From positions 1 to 64,000 of the forward strand of contig JAAYIG010000164.1 of NCBI GenBank assembly GCA_012523595.1: a stretch of DNA of 64,000 bases, written 5' to 3'. Position numbers and translations under genes: made by a program. Each line of letters begins with the position of its first letter. Position 1 is the first letter of the stretch. Below the pieces are notes generated by a model. The model had not been told where the DNA came from and did no database searches. It was given only the letters and a program-made list of their open reading frames with translations. The DNA is from Fibrobacter sp. Its GTDB lineage: Bacteria > Fibrobacterota > Chitinivibrionia > Chitinivibrionales > Chitinispirillaceae. Shown here piece after piece: positions 17,996 through 26,736 of the stretch.

Positions 17996-18544
17996 ATGAG
18001 AAAGTCGGTTATATTTTTAGCTTCGTTGCTTATGATCACAGGATCAGCTTATTCCGGAATGTCATATATCAGAACAGGAGCAGGTTTTAACGTCAGTCTG
18101 GTGGTTCCCGATGGTCGCCTTCATCCTACTTTCGGGTGGGGGGGGCTTATGGACCTGGGTTTTAGTCTGGGTAATGCCGGGGAGCTTCATTTCTTCCCGA
18201 ATATAGAATTCTGGATCTCCGGTGATGAGAGGCCGGGAGTAGATGAGACCTGTTTTGAGATGGCTATAAACGGTGATGTTCGTTACTATTTCCCTGTCCC
18301 GAAGCGCATAACGGTCAGGCCCTATGGGGGAATGGGCTTGGCGGCGGTATATGAGTACCAAAACTTGGAATATCTCAACGGCACAGATCGCGATTACACC
18401 GATATGGGTGTGGCAGTCAATTTCATGGGTGGAATCGATATCCCATTCACATCATCTATCACGGGTTTTACGGAAATGAAGGGAAAGGTGGGGGAGGGAA
18501 ATGAGGTGATAAAATTTACATTTGGTATGAAATTCCTCTTTTGA
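17996..18544 (+). CDS. Outer-membrane beta-barrel protein
   Basis: 182 residues from the ATG at 17996, preferred because GGAGG lies at 17985-17989. A clear signal peptide ends near AYSG. The rest is alternating amphipathic strands rich in Gly and aromatics (GAGFNVSLVVP, VRPYGGMGLAAVYEY, EVIKFTFGMKFLF), and the terminal Phe is the usual barrel-insertion signal. The size fits an eight-stranded OmpX/OprF-like barrel. Function unknown. Confidence 0.8.
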   Translation: MRKSVIFLASLLMITGSAYSGMSYIRTGAGFNVSLVVPDGRLHPTFGWGGLMDLGFSLGNAGELHFFPNIEFWISGDERPGVDETCFEMAINGDVRYYFPVPKRITVRPYGGMGLAAVYEYQNLEYLNGTDRDYTDMGVAVNFMGGIDIPFTSSITGFTEMKGKVGEGNEVIKFTFGMKFLF

Positions 18545-18635
18545 GAACCTGTTCTCATTGTTTCAGGAACTTCAGTAGACATGCAGGACAATCCCGGTTA
18601 CATTCTCTGGCTCTCACGGGTAGAAAAACAGAGAG

Positions 18636-19541
18636 TCAAAACCAGAAAGTGAGCGTAAAAGAGACTGCCGAAAGTATAAGTGATGTAAGCGCTGCCCTTT
18701 CGAAAGTCTTTGCTCTGTTGAACGTGTTTTCAAACCTCTCCGGATGATTAAAGAAATCTTCTCTGCCTAGTTCCATGTACTTTGAGTAATAGTATCTTTC
18801 TGCGGCAAAGCAGGTAACTGCACCCAGGCCGAAAATCGCTGCTGGATAGATAAATTTGGAGGTATAGAACTGTCGTTTCCGCATTTCCAGAAGGTAGGTA
18901 TGAATTCCAGGCTTGCTGAGATCGAGTCTGCGGTGCACCGGTTCATATCCATCGAGTTCACCTGTGATCTCCATGTTTCCCACCGGCAGTATCCACTCTA
19001 ACGGTGTTGACCCCTCCAGCCCGGATTCTCCCCTTATTCTTACTCCTTCGGGTGCGGACTGGATCCTTAAATGGCAGACATATTCGGTCCTGAGATTTTC
19101 TATTGTTTTCTTTACAAGAACAGATTTGAAGGTGGAGATTTCACCCGGTTCGTAGACAAGGGAGATCAGAGGGTTTTCAAACACCTCTTTTTGCTGAAAT
19201 AGCTCAATACTCTGAAGTCCGATCAGCAGGACTGCAACAGAATCGGAATCAGGATAAAAAAGAGAGACATTCATCACAAGGTCGTTAATTTTTGAGCTGT
19301 CAGTGAGCACATCCGGGCTAAATACTGTCAGGCAGTAGCCGATCTCTTTGAGAGGATTCTTCAACTGTTCCATGAAGTCTGCAGAGAAGCCGCTGCCGAT
19401 GTTGTTGATTACAGATACATCGCAGAGATAATGGAGCGCTTTTTTTCCGGGGCCGCAATCATTTGGAAATGCCTGAAAAGAAAAAGAAACAAGGAGAAGA
19501 GTAGCGAGGCAAAGGGAGAATTTTTTGCTTTTTACTTGCAT
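18636..19541 (-). CDS. Exported PEGA-domain protein with C-terminal membrane helices
   Basis: 301 residues. A signal peptide (cut near QAFPND) leads to a region of about 120 residues that is not recognised. A PEGA-like domain follows at about 155-220 (LRIQSAPEGVRIRGESG ... PLEWILPVGNMEITGELDGY), and then two hydrophobic helices near 235 and 285. PEGA domains are beta-sandwich modules in envelope proteins of Gram-negative bacteria. The gene converges with the barrel-protein gene. The role is probably envelope-structural. Confidence 0.75.
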   Translation of the reverse strand: MQVKSKKFSLCLATLLLVSFSFQAFPNDCGPGKKALHYLCDVSVINNIGSGFSADFMEQLKNPLKEIGYCLTVFSPDVLTDSSKINDLVMNVSLFYPDSDSVAVLLIGLQSIELFQQKEVFENPLISLVYEPGEISTFKSVLVKKTIENLRTEYVCHLRIQSAPEGVRIRGESGLEGSTPLEWILPVGNMEITGELDGYEPVHRRLDLSKPGIHTYLLEMRKRQFYTSKFIYPAAIFGLGAVTCFAAERYYYSKYMELGREDFFNHPERFENTFNRAKTFERAALTSLILSAVSFTLTFWF

Positions 19542-19792
19542 TATCGGGATCTCATATAGCTGTTAACTGCCTGCAAGTTAATATACTTATGAATTCACCT
19601 TTTATCAAACTGCTTCCTGATTTTGTTAAAGCAGATTATCCCCACAACCACGTTCACTTCATCGATTACGATACAAATAAAATTAAATATCTTTTTCCAC
19701 ATTTAAATCACCGTAATCAGCCTAATCAGCTTAATCAGTGATCGTCAGATTGCATATTTAAGAAAAATCTAAGTATTTTCATATATTGAGAA

Positions 19793-21352
19793 ATGGAGGG
19801 CACTCTGCATTCATTAAAGCGTTTCAGTACACTGCTGGCTCCGCTGGTTCTTCTTTCATTTTTCTGTATCAATCGCGATAATCCCTGGGACCCGGTTAAC
19901 AGTTGTCCAGAAGTGCTGAAAAGTGAAATTATCAGTAGACAAACTCCGGCAATTGACTCCTCACTGAATGCAATTCTCTCCACAGATTCCTCATGGAACA
20001 GTCTGGCTTTTATTCTTGACAGTATCAGCCGGATAAACAACTCTATCCTTAAATCCAATCCCGTCACAGCGAAAACTGTCGACTCTCTGCGCAAGCATAA
20101 CAGAAAGATCGATTCCCTGAACCGTATCACTACCGAATGCAGCCTTATCGATACTCAGAATCTCCTCGACACTCTGGATTTTCTTGTTGAACTGCAGGAT
20201 ACGCAGCTTTTTGAGGAGTGCAGGAAAGTTTTCAGTATCGAGTCTCTTAAAATCGCAGCCCTGATATCATCGGGAAACCAGGAGTGCACTCCCCACGGGG
20301 TTTACAGCAAGAAAACGATAGATTCTATTTTCGCAATGATGGCACCTGTTACCGGTAAATGGGACTCTCTGCAGAAACGATGGCAGGGCTACGGGCAGGA
20401 GATGAAAGATTCAAATAGGCTCAGTATCGACATTTTTAACCGTCAAGTACAAATAGACAATCATACTATAATATCCTATAATAGATCCCGGTTGATGCAG
20501 ATCGCCTATTGTGGCAAGGAGTTACACTCCGACCCGGAATCTTTAAAAACAATAATCCCCTCTCTCCAGCCGGGTGATACTCTTTATCTGGACAGCATAA
20601 AGATCACATCACAGTTCTCTTTTCTGAACGTGGGAGACAACGGAGGACCGCCCATAGTCGTTATCGGTTCCCCTTTTATGAATACAATTATCAACCCGGC
20701 CGGATTTTTCCTTACCGAAAGCAGGAATATCCGCTTTTACAATCTGATATTTGCCGATGGTGCAAACAGCGGTGTAAAACTGGAATTTAACTGTGACCGG
20801 ATTTTGTTTGAAAACTGTGTTTTCCGCAATAACAGCCAGCACGGTGTTGAGGCTATTCAGAGCAATGTCGAACTGCGGAACTGTATCATTTATCACAACA
20901 GTGGTTCCGGTGTCAGAATTCAGGGAACCCATTCGGTTGAGCATGGGCTGGTGGCAGACAATATTCTTGTCGCCCATAACCGGGCCTATGGAATAAATTC
21001 CATTTCTGCCGCTATTATGCTTTCAAATGCTACAATCTCCGATAATGGCCTTGATGGGATAAGGCTTGAGGTAGCCAACAGGCCGGTTACAATTGCCAGA
21101 TCACTGTTGACTTTCAATGAATACTATGGAATACGCAGGGATCCTTCGGAGCCGGGCCTTGGATTCTTTACAACTCCCAACACCGCTTTTTTCGGCAACA
21201 AGGCGGGAGTGATGATGGCTGACAGTGTGTATCTTAAACTGAATGAACCATTTATCAGTGAAGATCCCCATTATCTTAACAGGGATGAAGATGAGTATAT
21301 GATAGGACCTCAGAGCAATCTCTCCGGCATGGATATTGGATATTCAAAATGA
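19793..21352 (+). CDS. Secreted right-handed beta-helix protein
   Basis: 519 residues. A hydrophobic signal ends at LLSFFC followed by INRDNPWDP; the DNPWDP motif right after a Cys is common in Fibrobacterota lipoproteins, but the SFFC context is not a canonical lipobox. Residues ~40-240 are helical and polar. From ~250 on is a parallel beta-helix with repeated units such as NIRFYNLIFADGANSGVKL, RILFENCVFRNNSQHGVEA and VELRNCIIYHNSGSGVRI. Such folds bind or cleave polysaccharides, but catalytic residues cannot be named. GGAGGG lies just after the ATG, so a CTG start at 19805 is possible. Confidence 0.75.
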   Translation: MEGTLHSLKRFSTLLAPLVLLSFFCINRDNPWDPVNSCPEVLKSEIISRQTPAIDSSLNAILSTDSSWNSLAFILDSISRINNSILKSNPVTAKTVDSLRKHNRKIDSLNRITTECSLIDTQNLLDTLDFLVELQDTQLFEECRKVFSIESLKIAALISSGNQECTPHGVYSKKTIDSIFAMMAPVTGKWDSLQKRWQGYGQEMKDSNRLSIDIFNRQVQIDNHTIISYNRSRLMQIAYCGKELHSDPESLKTIIPSLQPGDTLYLDSIKITSQFSFLNVGDNGGPPIVVIGSPFMNTIINPAGFFLTESRNIRFYNLIFADGANSGVKLEFNCDRILFENCVFRNNSQHGVEAIQSNVELRNCIIYHNSGSGVRIQGTHSVEHGLVADNILVAHNRAYGINSISAAIMLSNATISDNGLDGIRLEVANRPVTIARSLLTFNEYYGIRRDPSEPGLGFFTTPNTAFFGNKAGVMMADSVYLKLNEPFISEDPHYLNRDEDEYMIGPQSNLSGMDIGYSK

Positions 21353-21373
21353 AGGGGTAAAAAAGGAGATATC

Positions 21374-22231
21374 ATGAAAAGAGTGGGGCCGCATGTTCAC
21401 ACTACCGGCGGGGTTTTCAACGCACCTCTCAATGCGGCTGCCGTAGGGGCAACTGCTTTCGGATTATTTACAAAGAATCAGCGGCGATGGGATGCCAAAC
21501 CACTGGACAACCAGACAATCGATGCGTTCCGGAAAAATCTCTCCGACTCCGGATTTCTCCCAAAGCATGTTCTGGCTCACAACAGCTACCTGATCAACAT
21601 CGGCCATCCTGACAAGGATCTCCGCACCCGGTCACTCAACGCTCTGATCGATGAACTCAACAGATGCAATCTGCTGGGACTCCCCCTGCTCAACATTCAT
21701 CCAGGAAGCCACCTTAACCTGTGCACTGTCGATGAGTGTCTTGAGATTATTGCTGCCTCGATCAACATTGCTCTTGATAAGACAGAAGGGGTTACCGTGG
21801 TCCTGGAGAATACCTCCGGACAGGGATCCAACGTGGGATTTATCTTTGAACACATAGCCGAAATAATAAGAATGGTACATGACAAGTCGCGGATCGGATT
21901 TTGTCTGGACACATGCCATACTTTCTCTGCAGGCTATGACCTGCGCACAAAGGACGCTTACGAAAAAACCATGAATGAAGTTGATAGAATAATCGGTTTC
22001 AGGTTTCTCCGGGGAGCACACCTTAACGATTCCAAAGCTGCTCTGGGGAGCAGGCTGGACAGACATCACTCGATAGGGAAGGGGGAGCTGGGGACTGATG
22101 CTTTCCGTTTTATTATGAATGATCCCCGTTTCGAGGAGTTGCCTCTGGTGCTGGAGACAATAGATGAGTCGCTCTGGGCCGGGGAAATTGCCATGCTTTA
22201 TGAGATGGTCTCACCATCCTCAGAACCCTGA
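21374..22231 (+). CDS. nfo: Endonuclease IV (AP endonuclease)
   Basis: 285 residues, normal length. The Zn-binding TIM-barrel motifs of Nfo are present: GPHVHTTGGV at the start, AHNSYLINIG, LNIHPGSH, VVLENTSGQGSNVG, GFCLDTCHTFSAGYD, HLNDSK and DRHHSIGKGELG. It cleaves DNA 5' to abasic sites in base-excision repair. AAGGAGAT precedes the ATG. It follows the beta-helix gene by 21 bases on the same strand and may be co-transcribed. Confidence 0.96.
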   Translation: MKRVGPHVHTTGGVFNAPLNAAAVGATAFGLFTKNQRRWDAKPLDNQTIDAFRKNLSDSGFLPKHVLAHNSYLINIGHPDKDLRTRSLNALIDELNRCNLLGLPLLNIHPGSHLNLCTVDECLEIIAASINIALDKTEGVTVVLENTSGQGSNVGFIFEHIAEIIRMVHDKSRIGFCLDTCHTFSAGYDLRTKDAYEKTMNEVDRIIGFRFLRGAHLNDSKAALGSRLDRHHSIGKGELGTDAFRFIMNDPRFEELPLVLETIDESLWAGEIAMLYEMVSPSSEP

Positions 22232-22655
22232 AAACACTGACTTTTCTCCGGTTGTCCGGCGCAAAATATTAATTGTTTTATTTGTGAATCAATGTTATAT
22301 TACTAATGATTTAACCTTGGTAAATAAGGGCTTTTTGGAACCGGAATATGCTCACAGGCAAAGAGATAATTCTTAAAAAAACCGGAAAATCTTCTGATCT
22401 GTACCTTCTTTATTCTTCATCGAAATCCTGTTCGCTTTACTTCAGAAAACCAGCTCCTTTTCATATAGAACAAAATGTTTTTAATGTAAAAACACGGAGG
22501 GGTCCGATAAAATCTGTATCTGAATAAATTCAGATACAAATAAGAATAAGGAATCTTATTTCATTAAATAATCAGGAAATCATTTATTCAGGAAAATCAA
22601 GGCTGGATCCTCGTGATCTGTTATACGCATCTCAACCTAAACAAAAGGGGTTCTC
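22232..22655. other. 424-base gap upstream of HU
   Basis: A+T-rich and without clear genes. It presumably contains the HU promoter. The only open frame is a 59-codon one at 22348-22527, listed separately. Confidence 0.5.
22348..22527 (+). CDS. Possible 59-residue protein upstream of HU
   Basis: The frame begins MLTGKEIILKKTGKSSDLYL and ends IKSVSE. It is basic with no hydrophobic segment and no recognised domain. The upstream sequence (TTGGAACCGGAAT) offers only a poor RBS. It could be a short leader ORF or chance. Confidence 0.25.
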   Translation: MLTGKEIILKKTGKSSDLYLLYSSSKSCSLYFRKPAPFHIEQNVFNVKTRRGPIKSVSE

Positions 22656-22922
22656 ATGAACAAAGGTGATCTGGTTGCTGCAGTTGCAAAGGATCTGGGC
22701 GGCTCAAAAGACGCTGCGCAGAAAGCGGTCAATTCCGTTCTGGAAAACATCAAAAAGAACGTGAAAAAGGGCGTAAATATCATCGGTTTCGGTTCTTTCG
22801 GTGTTTCTACACGTAAAGCCCGTACCGGCCGCAATCCAAAAACCGGCGAAACCATCAAAATCAAAGCCTCAAAGAACATCAGATTCAAAGCCGGAAAAGC
22901 CTTCAAAGACATTGTCAGATAA
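22656..22922 (+). CDS. HU-family DNA-binding protein
   Basis: 88 residues, standard HU/IHF length. The start [20 protein letters not shown], the core [23 protein letters not shown] with the beta-arm proline in RNPKTGE, and the end [10 protein letters not shown] are all typical. It forms dimers that bend DNA and compact the nucleoid. AAAGGGG precedes the ATG, and a strong intrinsic terminator follows directly, so it is probably monocistronic. Confidence 0.95.
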   Translation: MNKGDLVAAVAKDLGGSKDAAQKAVNSVLENIKKNVKKGVNIIGFGSFGVSTRKARTGRNPKTGETIKIKASKNIRFKAGKAFKDIVR

Positions 22923-22927
22923 AAACA

Positions 22928-22957
22928 ACAAAGAGCCCGGAAATCCGGGCTCTTTGT
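22928..22957. terminator. Intrinsic terminator of the HU gene
   Basis: A perfect 13-base stem ACAAAGAGCCCGG/CCGGGCTCTTTGT with a 4-base loop (AAAT) sits a few bases after the HU stop. T-rich on the descending arm. Confidence 0.9.
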
Positions 22958-22983
22958 TTATTAAACCCCGAAGAAAACACAGT

Positions 22984-24723
22984 TTATCTCAGGGTAAAGT
23001 AGAAGGTCGCTCCTTTGCCGGGTTCACCGCTGGCCCAGATTTTTCCTCCGTGTCTCTGAATGATCCGCTTTACTATCGTAAGCCCGATCCCTGTACCCTG
23101 ATACTCTTTCCCGGAATGAAGCCTTTTGAAGGGAAGGAATAATTCTCCTGCTCTCCCAATGTCAAATCCTGCCCCGTTATCTCTGATGAAAAAAACATGC
23201 TTACCCTCCAGCACAAATTCCCCGAATTCTATAAAGGTCTCCGGATTCTTCTCCGTGAATTTCCAGGCATTTCTCAACAGATTCTCCAGCACTATCATCA
23301 TAAGCTGAGCATCCGCCATCGCTCTGACATTTTCTGCAACCCTGAATTCCGCCTTCCGGCCGGGTTCCTTTCGGATCAGGGAATCGAGTATTGTATTGAC
23401 TGTTTCTGACAGGTTGGTATCAGTGAGGGAAATCTCACCTGTACCAGTTCTTGCCAGACGCAACAGATCATCTATCAACTGGAACATCCTTTCTGCTGAT
23501 GTCAGTATCTTGTGGATGTATTCCCTGCCCTCACCCCCCAGTGTCTCAGCATACTCATCCTTTAACAGGTTTCCGAACCCGTTAATGACCTGTAAAGGTG
23601 TTCTGAGGTCATGTGCCACTGAATAGGAAAATGCCTCCAGTTCCTCATTGGCCACCATCAGATCTTCTCTGGCTTCACTGAGCTTTTCATAGGCGCGGGC
23701 GTTTGATACAGCAAGTGAGATCACATTGTTTACGGATAATGCAAAGTTGAGATAGTAATTGCTGTACTGTGGAAAGGCGAAATTCTCCATGATAATTACA
23801 CCCATTGGTTCATTTCTGCGCCTTATCTGAATTGCAAAACCGTCCCCTGAATCGGTCCTGATATACTCTGTCTCCATTCTAACGACTCTGGAAATGAAAT
23901 CTTCACTAATCCTGACCGACCCCGGACAGAATACAGGTTTTCCGGATTTGTGGTCTGCCAAAGGTATGTAAATGAGAGCTTTCGGAGCGCATACTGCATT
24001 AAAGAGCTTTAAGATATTCTCTATTACTACCGTCTCTGAGGACATTACGGAAATCTCACCTATCAGGTCCAGTGCCATGGCGAAATCAGCGATCTGCCGT
24101 TCGCGATACTCCAGATCCTCAGAATTTCTCTTCCTCTCCTTTCTATTCCTCCACTCCAGAACTATCTTCGATAAAAAGAGACGGGTATAGCCAAGACCAA
24201 CAGTAACCCTGTTAAATGGAATGTCAAGGAAAGCGGAAAATGCCTCCATCTCTTCCTGGGCGTTTTCGCCTGCTCCGGTATCCAGCCATAAAAGTTTTTT
24301 GATTGACTGAGAATACATCTCCCGGGCTGTATCCCGTTTGAGTCTCAGCTTTTCCATATTCTTTCGCCAATTGGACAGCATACCGGATGATATCAGATAA
24401 AAGCCTTTGCTGAGGTAATCTGAAATGACTTCAGGGGAAGTATACAGCTCAAAGCAGCTTGACAACCGTACAAGTGTGCACTGCTTTTCCAGTTCGGTTC
24501 CTGTTTCTACATTTAGTGAATAGTCAAAAATGCAGATACAATCAGAACTCCCAGCCTGCTCCCTGATAGTCCTGATGATTTCATCGGTTCCGGTTTTCAT
24601 GGGATACAGGCATGATACAGGGAGCCGGGCAACTTCCACATCGTCAAGCTGTTCCGTCTTTGCCGCAGCCTTGACCTCCGGGAGATGATTTTCACAGATA
24701 AAAATAAAAACTTTCTCGCTCAT
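22984..24723 (-). CDS. Sensor histidine kinase with N-terminal DUF1638 and GAF-like domains
   Basis: 579 residues from the ATG at 24723, 2 bases past the UroD-like stop; an ATG 33 bases further upstream is also in frame. Residues ~1-190 fit DUF1638 (YLISSGMLSNWRKNM, KLLWLDTGAGENA), a domain otherwise met beside corrinoid methyltransferases. A GAF-like sensor region (~215-350) comes next, then HisKA with SVAHDLRTPLQV and HATPase with NLLRNAWKF, IRDNGAGFD and GTGIGLTIV. There is no membrane segment, so it is a cytoplasmic sensor. Third gene of an operon with a corrinoid-binding protein and a UroD/MtaA-like protein, suggesting that it reads their methylation or cofactor state (inference). No cognate response regulator is adjacent. 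Confidence 0.85.
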   Translation of the reverse strand: MSEKVFIFICENHLPEVKAAAKTEQLDDVEVARLPVSCLYPMKTGTDEIIRTIREQAGSSDCICIFDYSLNVETGTELEKQCTLVRLSSCFELYTSPEVISDYLSKGFYLISSGMLSNWRKNMEKLRLKRDTAREMYSQSIKKLLWLDTGAGENAQEEMEAFSAFLDIPFNRVTVGLGYTRLFLSKIVLEWRNRKERKRNSEDLEYRERQIADFAMALDLIGEISVMSSETVVIENILKLFNAVCAPKALIYIPLADHKSGKPVFCPGSVRISEDFISRVVRMETEYIRTDSGDGFAIQIRRRNEPMGVIIMENFAFPQYSNYYLNFALSVNNVISLAVSNARAYEKLSEAREDLMVANEELEAFSYSVAHDLRTPLQVINGFGNLLKDEYAETLGGEGREYIHKILTSAERMFQLIDDLLRLARTGTGEISLTDTNLSETVNTILDSLIRKEPGRKAEFRVAENVRAMADAQLMMIVLENLLRNAWKFTEKNPETFIEFGEFVLEGKHVFFIRDNGAGFDIGRAGELFLPFKRLHSGKEYQGTGIGLTIVKRIIQRHGGKIWASGEPGKGATFYFTLR

Positions 24724-24725
24724 TT

Positions 24726-25769
24726 TCAGATCCAGTCCAGAGGATACCGTCCCCATTTGAAAACAGCATCACTGATTGCTGAAAGCGTTTCCTCCTTCAC
24801 CTGAAGAGGAATCTCGCCGTGGGAATCTGCCAGTATAAAACCCCCGCCAATCCCTGCCCTTCTGATCAGTTGCTTTACTTTTAATTCGGCTTCATCTCTG
24901 GTCCACCTGCGCATCGAGATTCCATTGAGATTTCCCACTACAGCTATTTTCCCTCTGGTTGCCTCCTTTATTTTCCTTATATCATCTTCACTGCCGACCC
25001 CCACGGCTTTTGTTCCTGTCAGAGAAACCCTGTCCAGAATAGAGAGACAGCGCCCTGATGAAAAATGGGTGCAGACAGGTCCCTTGATACGGGAAATGGT
25101 ACGCCGGGCTACCTCAAACCCGGTACGGAGATAAAGCTCCCCTGGGATAATCGTCGTTGATGACACCGGATCGAAATAACAGATCGCAGTCGCACCTGCA
25201 TTCAACTGAGCATTAGCCCATGCAACGCAGAATTCTTCATTGACACGCATCAATCCGGTAAACATCTCGAGGTTTTCATAAATCAACTCCAGATACCTTC
25301 CAAACCCCATCTGCATTACCGGAAGAGAAAACGGGGACATCACAACCCCAAGAATGGGTACCTCATCGCCGGCTTCTGCTTTGAGGATTTCTATTGATTT
25401 GAGCACTCTGGTAAGGGAATGCTGCTGTGAGATCACCGGAACCGCCAGATCGTTAATCTGCCCGGGGTCCCTGATAAAAGGCTCTCCCGCATTTGCCGGT
25501 CCGTTTTCTCTGAAGATAACCTTCCCTCCCCAAGCCTCAAATTCTATTGCCGAGTAATAAAAAGCGTATAGACAGTCGTGATGGAACCTGTTTCTCATGC
25601 GTAATTGTGCTTCAGCGACATTTTCCGCCCGCGAATAGTATTCCCTTATGGGCAAGCCCAATTCCCTGGCGCCATGCAGTGACAGCAATAACAGCAGTGG
25701 AATACGGTCAGGTTCCTGAAGCTCTATTGCGGAAGTGAACCTTTGCATCGATGTCATTTCGGGTTTCAT
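24726..25769 (-). CDS. Uroporphyrinogen-decarboxylase/MtaA-like protein
   Basis: 347 residues of the UroD superfamily TIM barrel, in the branch used for methyl transfer from corrinoid proteins (MtaA, MtbA, CmuA). The neighbour is a corrinoid protein, which supports that branch. In MtaA-type enzymes Zn is bound by an HxC motif and a later Cys in a GCG-type loop. Here the corresponding segments read THFSSGRC and ADSHGEIP, so the usual thiol ligands seem replaced or shifted. It may be a methyl-binding or sensing module and not a standard thiol methyltransferase. Middle gene of the operon: 10-base gap upstream, 2-base gap downstream to the kinase. Confidence 0.82.
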   Translation of the reverse strand: MKPEMTSMQRFTSAIELQEPDRIPLLLLLSLHGARELGLPIREYYSRAENVAEAQLRMRNRFHHDCLYAFYYSAIEFEAWGGKVIFRENGPANAGEPFIRDPGQINDLAVPVISQQHSLTRVLKSIEILKAEAGDEVPILGVVMSPFSLPVMQMGFGRYLELIYENLEMFTGLMRVNEEFCVAWANAQLNAGATAICYFDPVSSTTIIPGELYLRTGFEVARRTISRIKGPVCTHFSSGRCLSILDRVSLTGTKAVGVGSEDDIRKIKEATRGKIAVVGNLNGISMRRWTRDEAELKVKQLIRRAGIGGGFILADSHGEIPLQVKEETLSAISDAVFKWGRYPLDWI

Positions 25770-25779
25770 AAATCTGATC

Positions 25780-26460
25780 TCAACTGGATTCAGCTAAAAA
25801 TTGTAAAACAATATCTATGGCATCTGATGCGGTCCGCCCCCCCATATCCGCGCCTACTTCTTTCCATAGCTGTGGATCGAGCCGGAAAGGCGCACCACCC
25901 ACTGCAATTTTTACCTCTTTTCCGGCTTTTATAAACCCCTGCTTGACATCCTTGACCCGGAGTGCGGATGGAAGCATAAGCACAGAGATCAGGAGCAGCC
26001 TTATGTCATCTTCCAGAGAGCGTTTTATCAGATCAGGAACCACCATAGTCCCGTAATCACGGATCTTGTATCCGATTGAGTAGAGAAATGAATAAACAAT
26101 CTGCTTTCCAAGCAGATGATAATCCTCAAGCGTAACAATGGCAATCTTCGATTGAAATGAGATGTTACTGTGGTTTAAGGGGAAAAGCCTGCTGATTAAT
26201 TCCTCGCATATACGCCCGCTCATATAGTACTGTGACAAGGCTATTTCACCTTTTTCCCATTTCTTTCCAATCTCTTCCAGAACAGGAACGATAACCTCCT
26301 CAATGCTGCTTATCAGCCCGCTTTTCTGAGACGCTTCCTCGATTACCTCCCTTGCCCTGATCCTGTCAACGGCTAATAGGGCCTTTTGAAACCTTTCTGT
26401 AACAGAAATGTCCGTTGCCACATTTTTTCCTTTTTTAATGGAGCTGCGTGATAAAGCCAT
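25780..26460 (-). CDS. Corrinoid (B12)-binding protein, MtbC/MtaC-like
   Basis: 226 residues. An N-terminal helical cap domain (about 20-95) has GKKWEKGEIALSQYYMSGRI. A Rossmann-like B12 domain has the lower-ligand motif DYHLLG (DxHxxG, His coordinates cobalt), then SVLML (SxL) and VGGAP (GG), so base-off/His-on cobalamin binding is expected. Such proteins carry methyl groups between methyltransferases, or act as B12 sensors. It leads an operon with a UroD/MtaA-like protein and a soluble kinase. No substrate-specific methyltransferase (MtaB/MttB type) is nearby. Confidence 0.88.
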   Translation of the reverse strand: MALSRSSIKKGKNVATDISVTERFQKALLAVDRIRAREVIEEASQKSGLISSIEEVIVPVLEEIGKKWEKGEIALSQYYMSGRICEELISRLFPLNHSNISFQSKIAIVTLEDYHLLGKQIVYSFLYSIGYKIRDYGTMVVPDLIKRSLEDDIRLLLISVLMLPSALRVKDVKQGFIKAGKEVKIAVGGAPFRLDPQLWKEVGADMGGRTASDAIDIVLQFLAESS

Positions 26461-26499
26461 TTAAGAAGCTGCGAAAATTGTGCCAGACAGGTAATGATG

Positions 26500-26735
26500 C
26501 CCAGGGGCGACAAGTGTTCCTTACAAGCAACACCCTCACCTCCACGTCATTTCTGCGAAAGCAGAAATCCAGGCGACTGATAGAGTATCATGTGGGGGTG
26601 CTGAGATGAATGAGAAGAGATGAAGACAGGAAACCGGATGCCTGTTTTCACAGGCATGACATCCTTGAGGTGACAGATGAATTTTACAAGCAATACATTT
26701 ATCTTTACATCGCGCGAAAGCAGGAACCTGGTAAG
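26500..26735. repeat. REP-like hairpin cluster
   Basis: It contains the inverted form of the 47.8 kb repeat (CAAGCAACACCCTCACCTCC, ACGTCATTTCTGCG), a hairpin ATTTCTGCgaaaGCAGAAAT and a second one GCCTGTTTTCACAGGC. No gene is visible in the 276-base gap. Confidence 0.6.
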
Positions 26736-26736
26736 C

